Translations under genes and position numbers: made by a program
DNA from: Phyllobacterium zundukense
GTDB lineage: Bacteria > Pseudomonadota > Alphaproteobacteria > Rhizobiales > Rhizobiaceae
Assembly: GCF_002764115.1 (NCBI RefSeq)
Contig: NZ_CP017941.1
Coordinates: 1 to 64,000, forward strand
Direction: 5' to 3'
Length of the DNA: 64,000 nt
The notes under the pieces: model-generated
The model's database searches: none
What the model saw: only the letters and a program-made list of their open reading frames with translations
What the model was told of the DNA's origin: nothing
Part shown: piece by piece, positions 1-11,648 of the stretch
How the letters are laid out: every line of letters starts with the position of its first letter
Position numbering within the stretch: the stretch's first letter is position 1

Positions 1-102
1 ATTAGACTGGCGTGACTTCAATTCACTTTGAAGCCACTTGCCGACGAATCCGTTGGCGCCGGTTATGAGAATACGATGTTCAAACGACGTGCCTGCTGTC
101 AT
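1..102 (-). CDS. NAD-dependent epimerase/reductase, N-terminus only (rmd-like)
   Basis: Only the first 34 codons lie in the window; the gene runs off the left edge. The translation has a Rossmann dinucleotide motif GANGFVG about 15 residues from the start, typical of extended short-chain reductases. It follows gmd in the same direction with 28 bases between them, so a reductase acting on GDP-4-keto-6-deoxy-mannose is the natural partner. The motif is closer to Rmd-type (GDP-D-rhamnose forming) than to the GHRGMVG motif of GDP-fucose synthase, but 34 residues cannot settle the product. Confidence 0.7.
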   Translation of the reverse strand, partial: MTAGTSFEHRILITGANGFVGKWLQSELKSRQSN

Positions 103-130
103 TTTTTAACACTTTTCGAACAATTTGAGT

Positions 131-2605
<2,475 letters not shown>

Positions 2606-2609
<4 letters not shown>

Positions 2610-3826
2610 CTATTGTCTAACTCCATGACATCTTCTGCGCGTTTCAAAGCCCATTGCAAAAGAAATTCGGCACGTTCGTCATAGTCCGCTTCAGCATAGC
2701 AACGCAATTCTGGTGCGTTGCCAGAGGCACGAAAATGGACTACCTCACCCGTCGCAAGAACGGTCCTGATGCCGTCAATAGCATCATATTCGCTGATCGC
2801 TCCCAACCGCGAAAAGAAATCGTCTCGGTGACGTTCATTGCCCAGGCTCTGCAGGAACGGTCCGCTTACCGTTGCTTCCACATGCTCGATACGTCCGCTA
2901 CGCGTGAAACGCTGTGGCAGGCTGTCCAGCAACTGCGACACAGCAAGGGCCTCTTTTGCCGCCATCCCGAGCACAGCGAGTATGGGCAGTAGGGCATCGC
3001 GTATTGGCAGCGCGTCAACTTGCCTGCCATCCGCAAGGATGGTGGAACCCAATAGTACGCCCCCATTGGCTTCAAAGCCCACGACGCGACGGAAATTGTC
3101 TCGGATCGCCTTCGCCATTCCTTCAATGACATAGGGCGATCCCACCTTCGTCCGATATACTTTCGTAAACAGGCCACTGAGTTCGACAGCTGTATTGGAC
3201 GTTACGGGCGTTACAACAGCATCCGCACCCAAGAAACGGGCTGTCAAAAGGCCAACGCTGTCGCCTCGCAGGAAAGTACCGCGGTCGTCCGCAATAAGCG
3301 GTCTATCTGCATCACCATCGGTTGAGACCAATGCGTCAAGGTGCCATTTTCTGCTCTCTGCAGCGAATGCAACGTCCTCGGGGCGCAATGCCTCGGTATC
3401 GAAAGGGACGAAAACATCCGATCGTCCTAGAGCGATCACATCGGCTCCCAACTCCTCCAAAACACCAACAATTAAATCGCGGGCCACAGAGCTATGCTGA
3501 TAGACGCCGATACGTTTTCCTGCCAAAGCATTTGGCTGAAGCACACCCACACAGCGCTCGGCATAGCCCTCACTCGCGACATGCGCGATCTCGAGTTGAT
3601 TGGCCTGGGAGACGGATTCCGGAGCCTTCATAAGCAACGACGATAGGATACCCGCTTCGTCTGCCTTATCAATCTCGCCGTCAGGCCTATAGAACTTCAG
3701 ACCATTGCGATCTGCCGGAATGTGGCTGCCCGTAACCATTATGGCGGGAGCTTTAAGCTTTAGCGCATCGGACAGTTCAGTCACCAGACCCCGCAGGCCA
3801 CTCGTTCCAAATTTCAATGTACTCAT
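2606..3826 (-). CDS. manB: Phosphomannomutase with N-terminal internal deletion
   Basis: Alpha-D-phosphohexomutase family (ManB/NoeK-like), interconverting mannose-6-P and mannose-1-P. The family N-terminus (KFGTSGLRG) is present, as are the phosphoserine loop TGSHIP at residue 32-37 and the Mg site DGDADR. In relatives about 60-65 residues lie between the N-terminus and the TGSHIP loop; here only about a dozen do, and the protein is 406 aa against roughly 470. Reading frame is kept across the gap. The missing part is most of domain 1, so activity is doubtful although all catalytic motifs remain. First gene of the leftward nucleotide-sugar operon. Confidence 0.85.
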
Positions 3827-4201
3827 TGTGTAACCATATACGGTGCAAGCTTTTTATTGAGTGGCACATATGCTTCACGACATTGGCGCCAACCGGAGAC
3901 ATTACAGCTTGGGCCGTTTATTCTTTTTGAAAGGCCATTACAACCACCACAAGGAAGTTTTGGAGCAGACGGCGCTTGGCGCCGAGCTCAAATTCTCCCT
4001 GTAAGTACCCGCCATCACTCGTATGTCCACAATACGTTTGACCATCCCCGATTGTTCAAGCTGAAATTATGGATCGGTGAAATTGTCCAAAAGGCGCATG
4101 CTATCAGCCGATGTGATGCCCTGGGTTACGGTAGACTCGGCGTTTTCGTTGTGTTCTCCTAGGAGGATAAAAACAAGGCTGTAAAAGCAGAGGAGTCGTT
4201 C
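3827..4201. other. Divergent intergenic region
   Basis: About 375 bases separate manB (leftward) from a small rightward gene. A 10-bp palindrome CTCCTAGGAG is centred near 4160. No convincing protein was found; it probably carries promoters for both directions, but no box is clear enough to name. Confidence 0.4.
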
Positions 4202-4378
4202 ATGGCGAACACCATTGAAATCGAACCCAGTGAAGCGATCACAATCCAACGCGAAAAAGATAGCTGCGCAGTCAAGACTGTAAAACCTGAGAATATGCCA
4301 AAGGAAGATCAAATCAATTATGATTTGGCGCCATTGGATGGTCCTGTGATATATTTGACGCACACGGTCAGCAACTGA
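4202..4378 (+). CDS. Small protein of unknown function (58 aa)
   Basis: An acidic 58-residue frame (begins MANTIEIEPSEAIT, ends VIYLTHTVSN). The support is translational: AGGAG at 4191-4195 sits 6 bases before ATG 4202, much better than the sites of neighbouring genes, and the codons look ordinary. No signal peptide, membrane segment or known motif was recognised. It stands alone upstream of the glycosyltransferase genes and opposite manB, so a link to the polysaccharide locus is only positional. Confidence 0.5.
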   Translation: MANTIEIEPSEAITIQREKDSCAVKTVKPENMPKEDQINYDLAPLDGPVIYLTHTVSN

Positions 4379-4750
4379 TTTAAAACTCTGCCAAACCTGT
4401 CGTGGGGCGATACATGATCGCGCCCCCTGCGCGGACTTTGTTGATAGCCTGTTACTCCAACTATCAAAGCAAGCACTCGCAGAGCACTGCGTGCCGACTT
4501 TTCTAATTGGGAGCTTGCGTCATCGCATTAAAAGACGAGCGATATCCCAAGCGTAATTCTCCGTGCCCTTCCCCGGGCAGACCCCTTGACAGACTGGGTG
4601 CGATTGATCACCTAGCGGACAATCCAGCCAACGACACTCAATTTGCCGACTTGTTTCTGCAGCGTATGTGCCGGAGAATCGAGGCTTTCCGCGAACGTCT
4701 CTCCCATATACCTTTTAGGCCAGCGTTGCGAAAAAGAAGTGTTCCAAAAT
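4379..4750. other. Intergenic region, no gene recognised
   Basis: About 370 bases before the glycosyltransferase start. A 94-codon open frame at 4507-4791 overlaps that gene in another frame and has no family resemblance or good ribosome site, so it is not called. Confidence 0.35.
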
Positions 4751-6019
4751 ATGCTCAAACGATTGGCAAATCTCATTCCCGAAAAACGTGAGCATCGAGG
4801 CAACTGGAATTTGGTAGTTTCCGTCTATTCTCGGTTGTCGCGCATTAAGAAACCAATCGGTCAAATATTCAAAAAGCACTTGCTTGGGCGGCTGAAGCCC
4901 CTTCCACGTCGAAAGGGCATTCTGTTCATAGGGTATGTGCAAGCAGGACTTGGTTTGGCGGAATCATTGCGAGGTATGATTAGAGCGGCCGCCAATCGAG
5001 GATTGGAGTTTGGTATCTATCCATACAGGGTCGGGGTAGAATCGCGCATCGTCGGGGACTTCATGCCTGAGCTATACGATCACAAGCATCGATACGATAT
5101 TAACATTATTGAGTTGGCGGTGGACCAGGTGCCCATGGTGTTCAGGTCAGTCGATCCACGACACCTGGCCGGCAGCTACAATATTCTGCGAACATATTGG
5201 GAGCTTTCTAAGGCTCCTCAAGAATGGGCAGCGATGTTACATGGGATTGATGAAATTTGGGCACCCAATCAATTTGTCTACGATGCTTTCAAGGACATTT
5301 TTACCGGTCCAATTACTATCATTCCTCCGTGTGTTATTATTGAAGATGCAGACTATCCAGATCGCGCTGCATTGGGGATGGATAGTGGGCGGTTTTACTT
5401 CCTTTTTTCATTCGATTACTACTCATCGCCTTATCGAAAGAATCCCCTAGGGGTCCTCGAAGCATTCCAAACGGCCTTTCCCGATCCCAAGGAGAATGTT
5501 GGTTTGATATTAAAATCAACAGGCGCTGAAACTCATCATCCTGAGATAAAAGAGAGAATTCGATTTGCTGCAGAGGCTGATGCAAGAATTAGAGTTATAG
5601 ACAGAACTATGGAACGCAACGAGGTATTAGGCTTGATCCGAGCTTGCGACTGTTATGTCTCTCTGCACCGCGCCGAAGGCTTTGGACTCGGTATGGTAGA
5701 AGCGATGAGCTTCGGAAATGTTGTCATTGCAACAAACTATTCTGGAAGTACGGATTTCCTTTCTGAGGATACAGGCTATCCTGTTGCTTATGAATTGAGA
5801 CCAATCGAGCCAAATGAGTATGTGTGGGCGAAGGATCAATTTTGGGCGGAACCCAACTTGGAGTCTGCTGTTAAGGCGTTTAGACTTGCTTTCACCGATA
5901 CTTGTGTCCGGGAACGTAAAGCCGCCGCCGGCAAAATTCTCGTCGGTCGTAAGTACGGCATGGCGTCGGTAGGCGCAGAAGTAGAAAAACGCCTCAATGA
6001 AATTACTTCGATAAGGTAG
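4751..6019 (+). CDS. Glycosyltransferase, family 4-like
   Basis: Predicted cytoplasmic retaining GT-B glycosyltransferase adding a sugar to the polysaccharide. Seen: acceptor-side segment GIDEIWAPNQF mid-protein, linker ITIIPPCV, and the donor-binding E(x7)E block HRAEGFGLGMVEAMSFG followed by ATNYSGSTDF near the C-terminus. I start at ATG 4751 (MLKRLANL; 422 aa) because the 36 residues encoded upstream are Cys-rich and unlike the family; the ribosome site is weak. Linkage and sugar cannot be read from sequence. Confidence 0.85.
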   Translation: MLKRLANLIPEKREHRGNWNLVVSVYSRLSRIKKPIGQIFKKHLLGRLKPLPRRKGILFIGYVQAGLGLAESLRGMIRAAANRGLEFGIYPYRVGVESRIVGDFMPELYDHKHRYDINIIELAVDQVPMVFRSVDPRHLAGSYNILRTYWELSKAPQEWAAMLHGIDEIWAPNQFVYDAFKDIFTGPITIIPPCVIIEDADYPDRAALGMDSGRFYFLFSFDYYSSPYRKNPLGVLEAFQTAFPDPKENVGLILKSTGAETHHPEIKERIRFAAEADARIRVIDRTMERNEVLGLIRACDCYVSLHRAEGFGLGMVEAMSFGNVVIATNYSGSTDFLSEDTGYPVAYELRPIEPNEYVWAKDQFWAEPNLESAVKAFRLAFTDTCVRERKAAAGKILVGRKYGMASVGAEVEKRLNEITSIR

Positions 6020-6238
6020 TCTCCCTTTGGCTTACAATGGGCGATATTGTTGGCACTGCAGGTGACCCGAACATTATTCTTGAACTCCGACTTTAGAAAT
6101 GGTCGTTAAGCCTAGCAAGCATATATCAAAAGGGAATGACAATCCCACGGAATTAATGGCTGAAACGCCGCAAGTCACTTGCATTGCTCTTGGGAAGTAG
6201 TTAATGCGACCAGCCCGCGTGTCTGCACTGGAGTTCTT

Positions 6239-7339
6239 GTGATCTACAAAGTGATGAACAAAGTGGCGATCCTTCCGCTGCGGAGGTTTGTGCGATTTCT
6301 CTACCACGATTTAAGAGTATTCAAAACCTGGTCGGAGCGTCGATTGTTGTCAAAACACTCGATAATCGAATACCACGTTGGAGAGAAAACAAACGCCGCT
6401 GGAGACGTCTACGCGGTTTACCTTATCTGGCAGCCAAAGCAGTTGCCGTGGTATGTGAAGAACGCATTATCGGCCTTCAATGAACTGGGCATCAATGTGA
6501 TTGCGGTGGTCAATCACACCTTGAACGATGAGCGTTTGGCCGAACTTAAAAAGCACTGTGCCCACCTTCTCATTAGGGACAATGCTGGATTTGACATTGG
6601 GGGTTACAGGGATGCTACGCTCTTTATAAAAGACACCCTGAGACCCAGCCGCGTCTGCTATCTCAACGACAGCATCTATTGTTTCAGAGAAGGTCTCACA
6701 GAATTATTCAAAAAATTGGCAAATTCCACTGCTGATATCGCTGCTCCATTCGAAAACCACGAATACACTTACCATATTCAATCGTTCTGCTTCAGTGTAA
6801 GCAATCGAATTTTCCGTAGTGAAGAATTTCAAACTTTTTGGCAGAACTATCTTCCGGTCAATTCCCGGCTTTGGGCGATCGACAATGGCGAAAAGGGCTT
6901 ATCAAGCGCCATCGTTCCAATAGCCGAGAGCGTCGATGTCGTCTATACGCCCGATCATTTGCGGCCTTATTTGCTTGGCCTATCGCTCGATGAATTGCAA
7001 AGGCTCAATCGTTATCTCCCGAGATTGGTACGCCGAAAAGATGGCGAGTTCGAAAAACTATCGAAGCCGGAGCTTGTGGACGAGCTGTGCAAGTTGGTGG
7101 CAATTCGTTCTCAAATCCATACTGGCGCATTCCTTTATCAGCGCTTTATGGGCTGTCCGTTAATGAAACGAGACCTCTACTATCGACTGCAGTTCGGCCT
7201 TAACGAAATCGAACAGAATCTAAATGACGCTCGAGCCGATGATCATTTCAACGACATCCTTGCCGACATGCAACGCAAAGGCACTGGTCGTGATCTGTCG
7301 TACTGGAATATGGTCAAGTTTGCAGAAGGGCTCCTTTAG
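6239..7339 (+). CDS. Rhamnan synthesis protein F-like (RgpF family)
   Basis: Resembles the RgpF family, found in clusters that build rhamnose-rich polysaccharides. Seen: IWQPKQLPWYVKNALSAF early, the DNAGFDIGGYRDA segment, LNDSIYC (DDS-like) and the QSFCFSVS block, which match the family order. I choose GTG 6239 as start because GGAG at 6230-6233 is 5 bases upstream; the next ATG (6254) lacks a site. Gives 366 aa. Consistent with the GDP-6-deoxyhexose genes to the left; product unproved. Confidence 0.8.
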   Translation: MIYKVMNKVAILPLRRFVRFLYHDLRVFKTWSERRLLSKHSIIEYHVGEKTNAAGDVYAVYLIWQPKQLPWYVKNALSAFNELGINVIAVVNHTLNDERLAELKKHCAHLLIRDNAGFDIGGYRDATLFIKDTLRPSRVCYLNDSIYCFREGLTELFKKLANSTADIAAPFENHEYTYHIQSFCFSVSNRIFRSEEFQTFWQNYLPVNSRLWAIDNGEKGLSSAIVPIAESVDVVYTPDHLRPYLLGLSLDELQRLNRYLPRLVRRKDGEFEKLSKPELVDELCKLVAIRSQIHTGAFLYQRFMGCPLMKRDLYYRLQFGLNEIEQNLNDARADDHFNDILADMQRKGTGRDLSYWNMVKFAEGLL

Positions 7340-7364
7340 AGGCAGCGACAATTGTATTCGTTTC

Positions 7365-8465
7365 GTAAGCGTCCGGTCAGACCTTATGAAAGCTCCCAGA
7401 CACGTTCCACGGCAATAGTTCATCGACCCTATTGATGGGGTGATCGGCAATGCGGGTGAGGACGTCGCGAAGCTAGGCCTCCGGATCGAGACCGTTTAGC
7501 TTTGCCGTTTCGATCAGCGACAGGATGGCGGCAGCCCGTTCCCCGCCCTTGTCCGATCCGGCGAACAACCAGTTTATTCGCCCGAGGGCGATCGGCCGGA
7601 TCGCCCTCTCGGCAGCATTGTTGTCGATCTCGATAGTGCCGTCATCGAGGAAATGGCAGAGCGAGTTCCAACGGGCAATCGCATAGCGGATCGCCTCCGC
7701 CGTGTTGGCCGAACGCGGCAATTCCAGGAGCATCTTGTCCCACCACCGCCTGAGCGCCTCGATCTTCGGCTTGGTTTGCTTCTGACGGACGGTCTTACGC
7801 TGGTCCGGCGGCGCTCCACGAATGGAATTCTCGATGTCGTAGATTTGGCCCATCCGGATCAGCGTTTCCTCGGCAATTGGATGGCTTCCAGAACTGGTGG
7901 TGAGATCGAAGAACTTGCGGCGGACATGCGCCCAGCAAGCCGACTCCTGGATCGACGCGGGTTCGCCGACCTTGGTTGGCTGGTAGAGGTCGCGGAACCC
8001 CACATAGCCATCGGCGTGCAGCGTTCCCGAGAAACTTGCGAGGTGGGCTTTTGGATGCTCGCCTTTGCGATCCGGACTGTAGAAGTAACAGACTGCAGTC
8101 GGATTATCGTCTCCCCAGGGACGGCCGTCGCGAACGTAGGCCCACAATCGCCCGGTCTTCGTCTTGCCCTTGCCAGGTTCCAGCACCGGGACGGGCGTGT
8201 CATCGCCATGCAGGCGGCTGCCGGCGAAGACATGCTCGCGCACCTTGGCGACGAGCGGTTCGAGCAGAGTGCTCACCTTGCCGATCCAGTCCGCCATGGT
8301 CGAACGGGACAGATCGACGCCTTCACGCGCATAAATCTCCGACTGCCGATAGAGCGGAAGATGGTCGCAATATTTGGCGACCAGCACATGCTCGACAAGC
8401 CCTGGTCCTGGCTTGCCGCGCTCGATGGGCAGGGACGGCATCTCTGCTTTGACGCGAGATGGAAT
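7365..8465 (-). mobile_element. IS66-family remnant
   Basis: The left boundary GTAAGCGTCCGGTCAG at 7365-7380 resembles IS66-family terminal repeats. Only the 3' three quarters of tnpC survives; tnpA, tnpB and the other terminus are absent, so the copy cannot move alone. It lies between two glycan genes. Confidence 0.75.
7377..8465 (-). pseudogene. tnpC: IS66 transposase TnpC, 5'-truncated with in-frame amber
   Basis: IS66-type DDE transposase. Recognisable sequence starts near EMPSLPIERGKPGPGL and runs through LPLYRQSEIYAREGVDL, DDTPVPVLEPGKGKTKTGRLW, the HADGY segment and DNNAAERAIRP. The N-terminal zinc-finger half is missing and replaced by unrelated codons. A TAG at 7473-7475 stands where relatives have Trp in PEAWLRDVLT; reading on in frame gives [20 protein letters not shown] and a stop at 7377-7379. 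A decayed copy, doubly damaged. Confidence 0.85.
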
Positions 8466-8647
8466 GGCAATATGCATGGCGGCGTTTGCGGTCTGCTCCG
8501 CATTTTTTCCCCACTCTCTTAATGACAGATCGCAACTCCTTCTCGACACTTCCGTGAGATGAGACGTTAATCATTGGAGGCATCGCGAGGTCGCCCGATC
8601 CAAGCCCAGACTCCGGAAGAGATTCGTCGCGCAAACTGCTGTCGAAC

Positions 8648-8680
8648 GACTCGACTTCTAGGTTGCGGTCGTCTATGCCC
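8648..8680 (+). repeat. 33-bp direct repeat, copy 1
   Basis: Starts GACTCGACTTC and ends GGTCGTCTATGCC plus one base; 28 of 33 positions match the copy at 16478-16510. It lies 49 bases before the start of the methyltransferase at 8730. No other copy was noticed. Confidence 0.65.
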
Positions 8681-8729
8681 GTGGGTAACCTAATGCGAAC
8701 GATTCACACTTTGCTTAGAGACTCAACTC

Positions 8730-9971
8730 ATGTCCCCTACTGGTTACAGAAAACTTGAAACCTGTCGACTTAGCGGCAGCAGAAACTTAATTCCGGTGCT
8801 GAGCCTTGGCCATCAGGCTCTTACGGGTGTATTTCCTACAAATAGAGCCGACGATATTACCAATGGGCCACTGGAGCTTGTTTGGTGTCCCGATAGCGGA
8901 CTCCTTCAGTTGGCCCACTCGTACGACCCGAGTGAAATGTATGGAAAAAACTATGGGTATCGATCCGGTCTGAACCAGTCGATGGTTGAACATTTAACTC
9001 GTAAAATTCGTCACCTCGAGCGGTACGCGGAGTTAACGTCGGGTGATGTGGTTCTGGACATAGGCTCCAACGACGCTACGAGCCTCAAAGCCTACTCGAC
9101 AACAAATCTGCTTAGAATCGGCATAGATCCAACCGGCGCGAAATTTCGCTCCTACTATCCTGATGACATCGTGTTGGTGCCCGATTTCTTTTCAGCGAAG
9201 AGCTTCCGAACCGTCTCAGCGCGTCCGGCGAAACTCGTCACCTCAATTGCAATGTTCTACGACCTTGACGCTCCCGTCGCTTTTGCTCAGGAGATCGAGC
9301 AAATTTTGGCCCCGGACGGCATTTGGCATTTCGAGCAAAGCTACATGCCATCCATGCTTAGGCTCTGTTCTTATGACACGATCTGTCATGAACATTTGGA
9401 ATATTATTCACTCACGGCAGTCCAGGCGATTGTCGAGGCCGCAGGGATGAAAATAGTTGATGTTCATATGAATGCTGTGAATGGTGGCAGCTTCGCAGTC
9501 ACAGCAGCAAAAGCCAACAGCACCGTTAAGGTCAACCGACCGGTAATTGAGTGGATGCTCCAGCAAGAGAACCGTCTCGGCCTAGGAACGCCGAAGCCAT
9601 ACCGCGAGTTCGAAGAGCGAGTCTTTCGACACCGCGAAGATTTGATCAGACTTTTGGATTCGTTGGTCGCAGACGGTAAGAAAGTTATCGGCTATGGAGC
9701 GTCGACCAAAGGGAATGTCGTGCTCCAATTTTGTGGCATTACCGAAAAACAGGTGCCATTTATTGCAGAGGTGAACAGCGAGAAGTTTGGTTGCTTCACG
9801 CCAGGTTCAGGAATTCCTATCATTTCCGAAGCTGAGGCGCGCGCGATGAATCCTGACTATTTTCTTGTTCTTCCTTGGCACTTTAAGGATGGCATTTTGA
9901 GGCGCGAACACGAGTATCTGAACGCTGGAGGAAAATTCATCTTCCCGTTCCCGGAAATCGAGATCATCTGA
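8730..9971 (+). CDS. Class I SAM-dependent C-methyltransferase-like protein
   Basis: Three-part architecture of sugar C-methyltransferases (TylC3/NovU type): an N-terminal putative zinc-binding region, a SAM-binding core with DIGSNDAT at residues 110-117, and a C-terminal C-methyltransferase domain with GYGASTKGN. In the N-terminal region Cys12 and Cys53 remain, but the usual partner Cys of each pair is Ser (CRLSG, CPDSG), so the zinc site is probably altered. 413 aa is normal. Likely role: methylating a nucleotide-linked deoxysugar for the polysaccharide; substrate unknown. Confidence 0.85.
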   Translation: MSPTGYRKLETCRLSGSRNLIPVLSLGHQALTGVFPTNRADDITNGPLELVWCPDSGLLQLAHSYDPSEMYGKNYGYRSGLNQSMVEHLTRKIRHLERYAELTSGDVVLDIGSNDATSLKAYSTTNLLRIGIDPTGAKFRSYYPDDIVLVPDFFSAKSFRTVSARPAKLVTSIAMFYDLDAPVAFAQEIEQILAPDGIWHFEQSYMPSMLRLCSYDTICHEHLEYYSLTAVQAIVEAAGMKIVDVHMNAVNGGSFAVTAAKANSTVKVNRPVIEWMLQQENRLGLGTPKPYREFEERVFRHREDLIRLLDSLVADGKKVIGYGASTKGNVVLQFCGITEKQVPFIAEVNSEKFGCFTPGSGIPIISEAEARAMNPDYFLVLPWHFKDGILRREHEYLNAGGKFIFPFPEIEII

Positions 9972-10026
9972 CTTATGCTCAGTATTCCCGAGCATGCTAT
10001 TTCGAAACGTGTTCTCGTTGATAGCC

Positions 10027-10080
10027 TTCATCACTTATGCGCAAAACTTCGAAGACGTGATTGTCCGCCGTCAGCGCGTG
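10027..10080 (+). pseudogene. FkbM-type methyltransferase, N-terminal scrap
   Basis: Translates to FITYAQNFEDVIVRR, nearly the same as the N-terminus of the intact FkbM gene at 20182 (FVSYAQNFEDVMLWR), then similarity stops about 80 bases before the IS110 element. Reads as the stump of a second FkbM gene whose body was lost when the element arrived. Confidence 0.6.
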
Positions 10081-10157
10081 TGTGACAGAATTGGGTTAAC
10101 TTGGAAGAGAGGATTTCCGGCTCATCGTAGCTCTATTAAAGGAAGCGTAGATGAGAC

Positions 10158-10277
10158 AGATGGGGTATTCGGCTAGAGCCCCATCTTTGGCGATTATGTA
10201 CGGAGGTGCTGCGCGTCGAGCTGATGATAGAACGTGGTCTGTGGAACAGCCACAAGCATCAGAAGGAGAAGCGCAGC
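10158..10277 (+). ncRNA. Structured 5' leader of IS110 copy 1
   Basis: Begins with a perfect 8-bp stem, AGATGGGG (10158-10165) with CCCCATCT (10179-10186). Further on GCTGCGC (10208-10214) can pair with GCGCAGC (10271-10277), which abuts the ATG, so the transposase start may be masked. Copy 2 keeps both pairings, the first with one G-U. IS110 elements are known to encode a bridge RNA in a non-coding end; whether this leader or the 3' region plays that role here is unknown. Confidence 0.45.
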
Positions 10278-11318
10278 ATGAAGTATTATGCCGGATTGGA
10301 CGTTTCGGTGAAAGAGACGTCGGTGTGTATTGTAGACGAAACCGGAGCGGTCTGCCGTGAGGTGAAAGTGCCCAGCCATCCGGACGATCTCGTCCAGGTT
10401 TTGACGAATCCTGCGTGGCAGTTTGCTCGGGTAGGGCTTGAAGCCGGTCCCTTATCGCAATGGTTGTTTAGTGGACTGGTGGCAGCGGGCTTGCCGGCGG
10501 TCTGTATCGAAACCCGTCACACGAAGGCCTTTCTCAAGGCCCAAGTAAACAAGACGGATCGCAACGACGCGCGGGGCATTGCGCAGATGATGCGGGTCAA
10601 TCTGTTTCGGCCGGTTCATGTCAAGACGCTGTTGAGCCAGAAGCGCCGTGTTCTGCTGACCGCCCGGAAGCTGCTGCAGGAGAAGGCGGTCGCCATCGAG
10701 AACGACATTCGCGGACTGCTGCGCAATTTCGGCCTCAAGGTCGGCATTGTTGGGACGGTCGCCTTTGATGATCGTATTCGTGAGCTCATCGACGGACTGT
10801 CCGACCTCAGCGCAATTATAGAACCTTTGCTGTCCGCCCGGAAAATGCTCCGTGAGACTTTCATGGTTCTCCACCGCAAGCTGGTATCACTCGTCCGGGA
10901 CGATGAGGACTGCCGGCGTTTGATGACGGTTCCTGGTGTGGGACCTGTGGTGTCTCTGGCCTTCATCAGCACCATTGATGTTCCTGCCCGCTTCAGGAAC
11001 TCCAGAGCTGTCGGGCCGGCCCTGGGGTTGACCCCAGTGCTCCACCAGTCGGGCGAAAGCCATCGCGTCGGCCGCATCTCGCTGTGCGGTGATGACATGA
11101 TGCGAACGCTTCTCTTCGAGGCGGCTCAGGTCATGTTGACGCGTGTGAAGAAATGGTCGTGGCTGAAGGCCTGGGCGATGAACGTTGCAAAACGGCGTGG
11201 CCTCAGAAAAGCGATCGTCGCGCTCGCCCGCCGACTGGCGGTGATCATGCATCGCATGTGGAGCGATGGCACCGAATTCCGCTGGAAAAGGGAGAACAGC
11301 ATGCCGGCGACCGCCTGA
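10278..11318 (+). CDS. IS110-family transposase (DEDD, intact)
   Basis: 346-aa RuvC-like DEDD recombinase. Seen: GLDVS at residue 6-10 (first Asp), KTDRNDAR around residue 95 (paired Asp), and the C-terminal transposase domain with VPGVGPVVSLAF and QSGESHR, the region bearing the proposed nucleophilic Ser. I start at ATG 10278 (MKYYAGLDVS) with AAGGAG upstream; the longer frame from 10206 only adds leader sequence. No stop or frameshift, so probably functional and able to act on the defective neighbour. Confidence 0.93.
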   Translation: MKYYAGLDVSVKETSVCIVDETGAVCREVKVPSHPDDLVQVLTNPAWQFARVGLEAGPLSQWLFSGLVAAGLPAVCIETRHTKAFLKAQVNKTDRNDARGIAQMMRVNLFRPVHVKTLLSQKRRVLLTARKLLQEKAVAIENDIRGLLRNFGLKVGIVGTVAFDDRIRELIDGLSDLSAIIEPLLSARKMLRETFMVLHRKLVSLVRDDEDCRRLMTVPGVGPVVSLAFISTIDVPARFRNSRAVGPALGLTPVLHQSGESHRVGRISLCGDDMMRTLLFEAAQVMLTRVKKWSWLKAWAMNVAKRRGLRKAIVALARRLAVIMHRMWSDGTEFRWKRENSMPATA

Positions 11319-11361
11319 CCGCTCCGCCGAAATATATAGCCATCAAAAGGAGACAATAAAG

Positions 11362-11459
11362 TTCCGCCAGCCGGTGGAAGACGTCCTTCGCGGGACGGTG
11401 GATGAGGTAAGTTCGCCCGGTTTTCCATACCAGTTGCGGCCTCGCAATTAGGATGCGAG
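11362..11459 (+). ncRNA. Structured 3' non-coding region of IS110 copy 1
   Basis: Three hairpins in series: TTCCGCC/GGTGGAA (11362-11379, one G-U), CGTCC/GGACG (11382-11397) and CTCGCA/TGCGAG (11441-11459). The second element has three hairpins in the same order with different bases in the stems. A bridge-RNA-like guide is a reasonable guess, since related IS1111-group elements keep theirs on this side; transcription is not shown. Confidence 0.45.
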
Positions 11460-11648
11460 ACAGATTGGACCGCCTCATTCCTCTGATCCCATACTGGGAG
11501 GGCCAAACGGCCGATCCCGAAGATGGGATATTCGGCTACGAGCCTCATCTTCGATACCTCGTGAGTTGTGGAGGTGCTGCGCTTCTGGCTGTTGGTAGAA
11601 CGTGATCTTGTTTTGCAAGAGCCACAAACCTCAGAAAAGGAGCGCAGC

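Larger units (their letters stand above)
10158..11520 (+). mobile_element. IS110-family element, copy 1 (intact transposase)
   Basis: Boundaries come from comparison with the adjacent copy 2: both begin with a hairpin starting AGATGGG and containing TATTCGGCTA, and both end near GGGCCAAA.GCCGAT. The element has about 120 non-coding bases 5' and about 200 bases 3' of the transposase gene. Copy 2 follows head-to-tail with no detectable spacer. No terminal inverted repeats were seen, as expected for IS110. Confidence 0.75.

Noticed and set aside
3857..4162. 101-codon open frame upstream of the 58-aa gene
   Set aside because: No ribosome site, unlikely composition and no family resemblance; lies in a probable promoter region.
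4507..4791. 94-codon open frame before the glycosyltransferase
   Set aside because: Overlaps the glycosyltransferase start in another frame and resembles nothing known.
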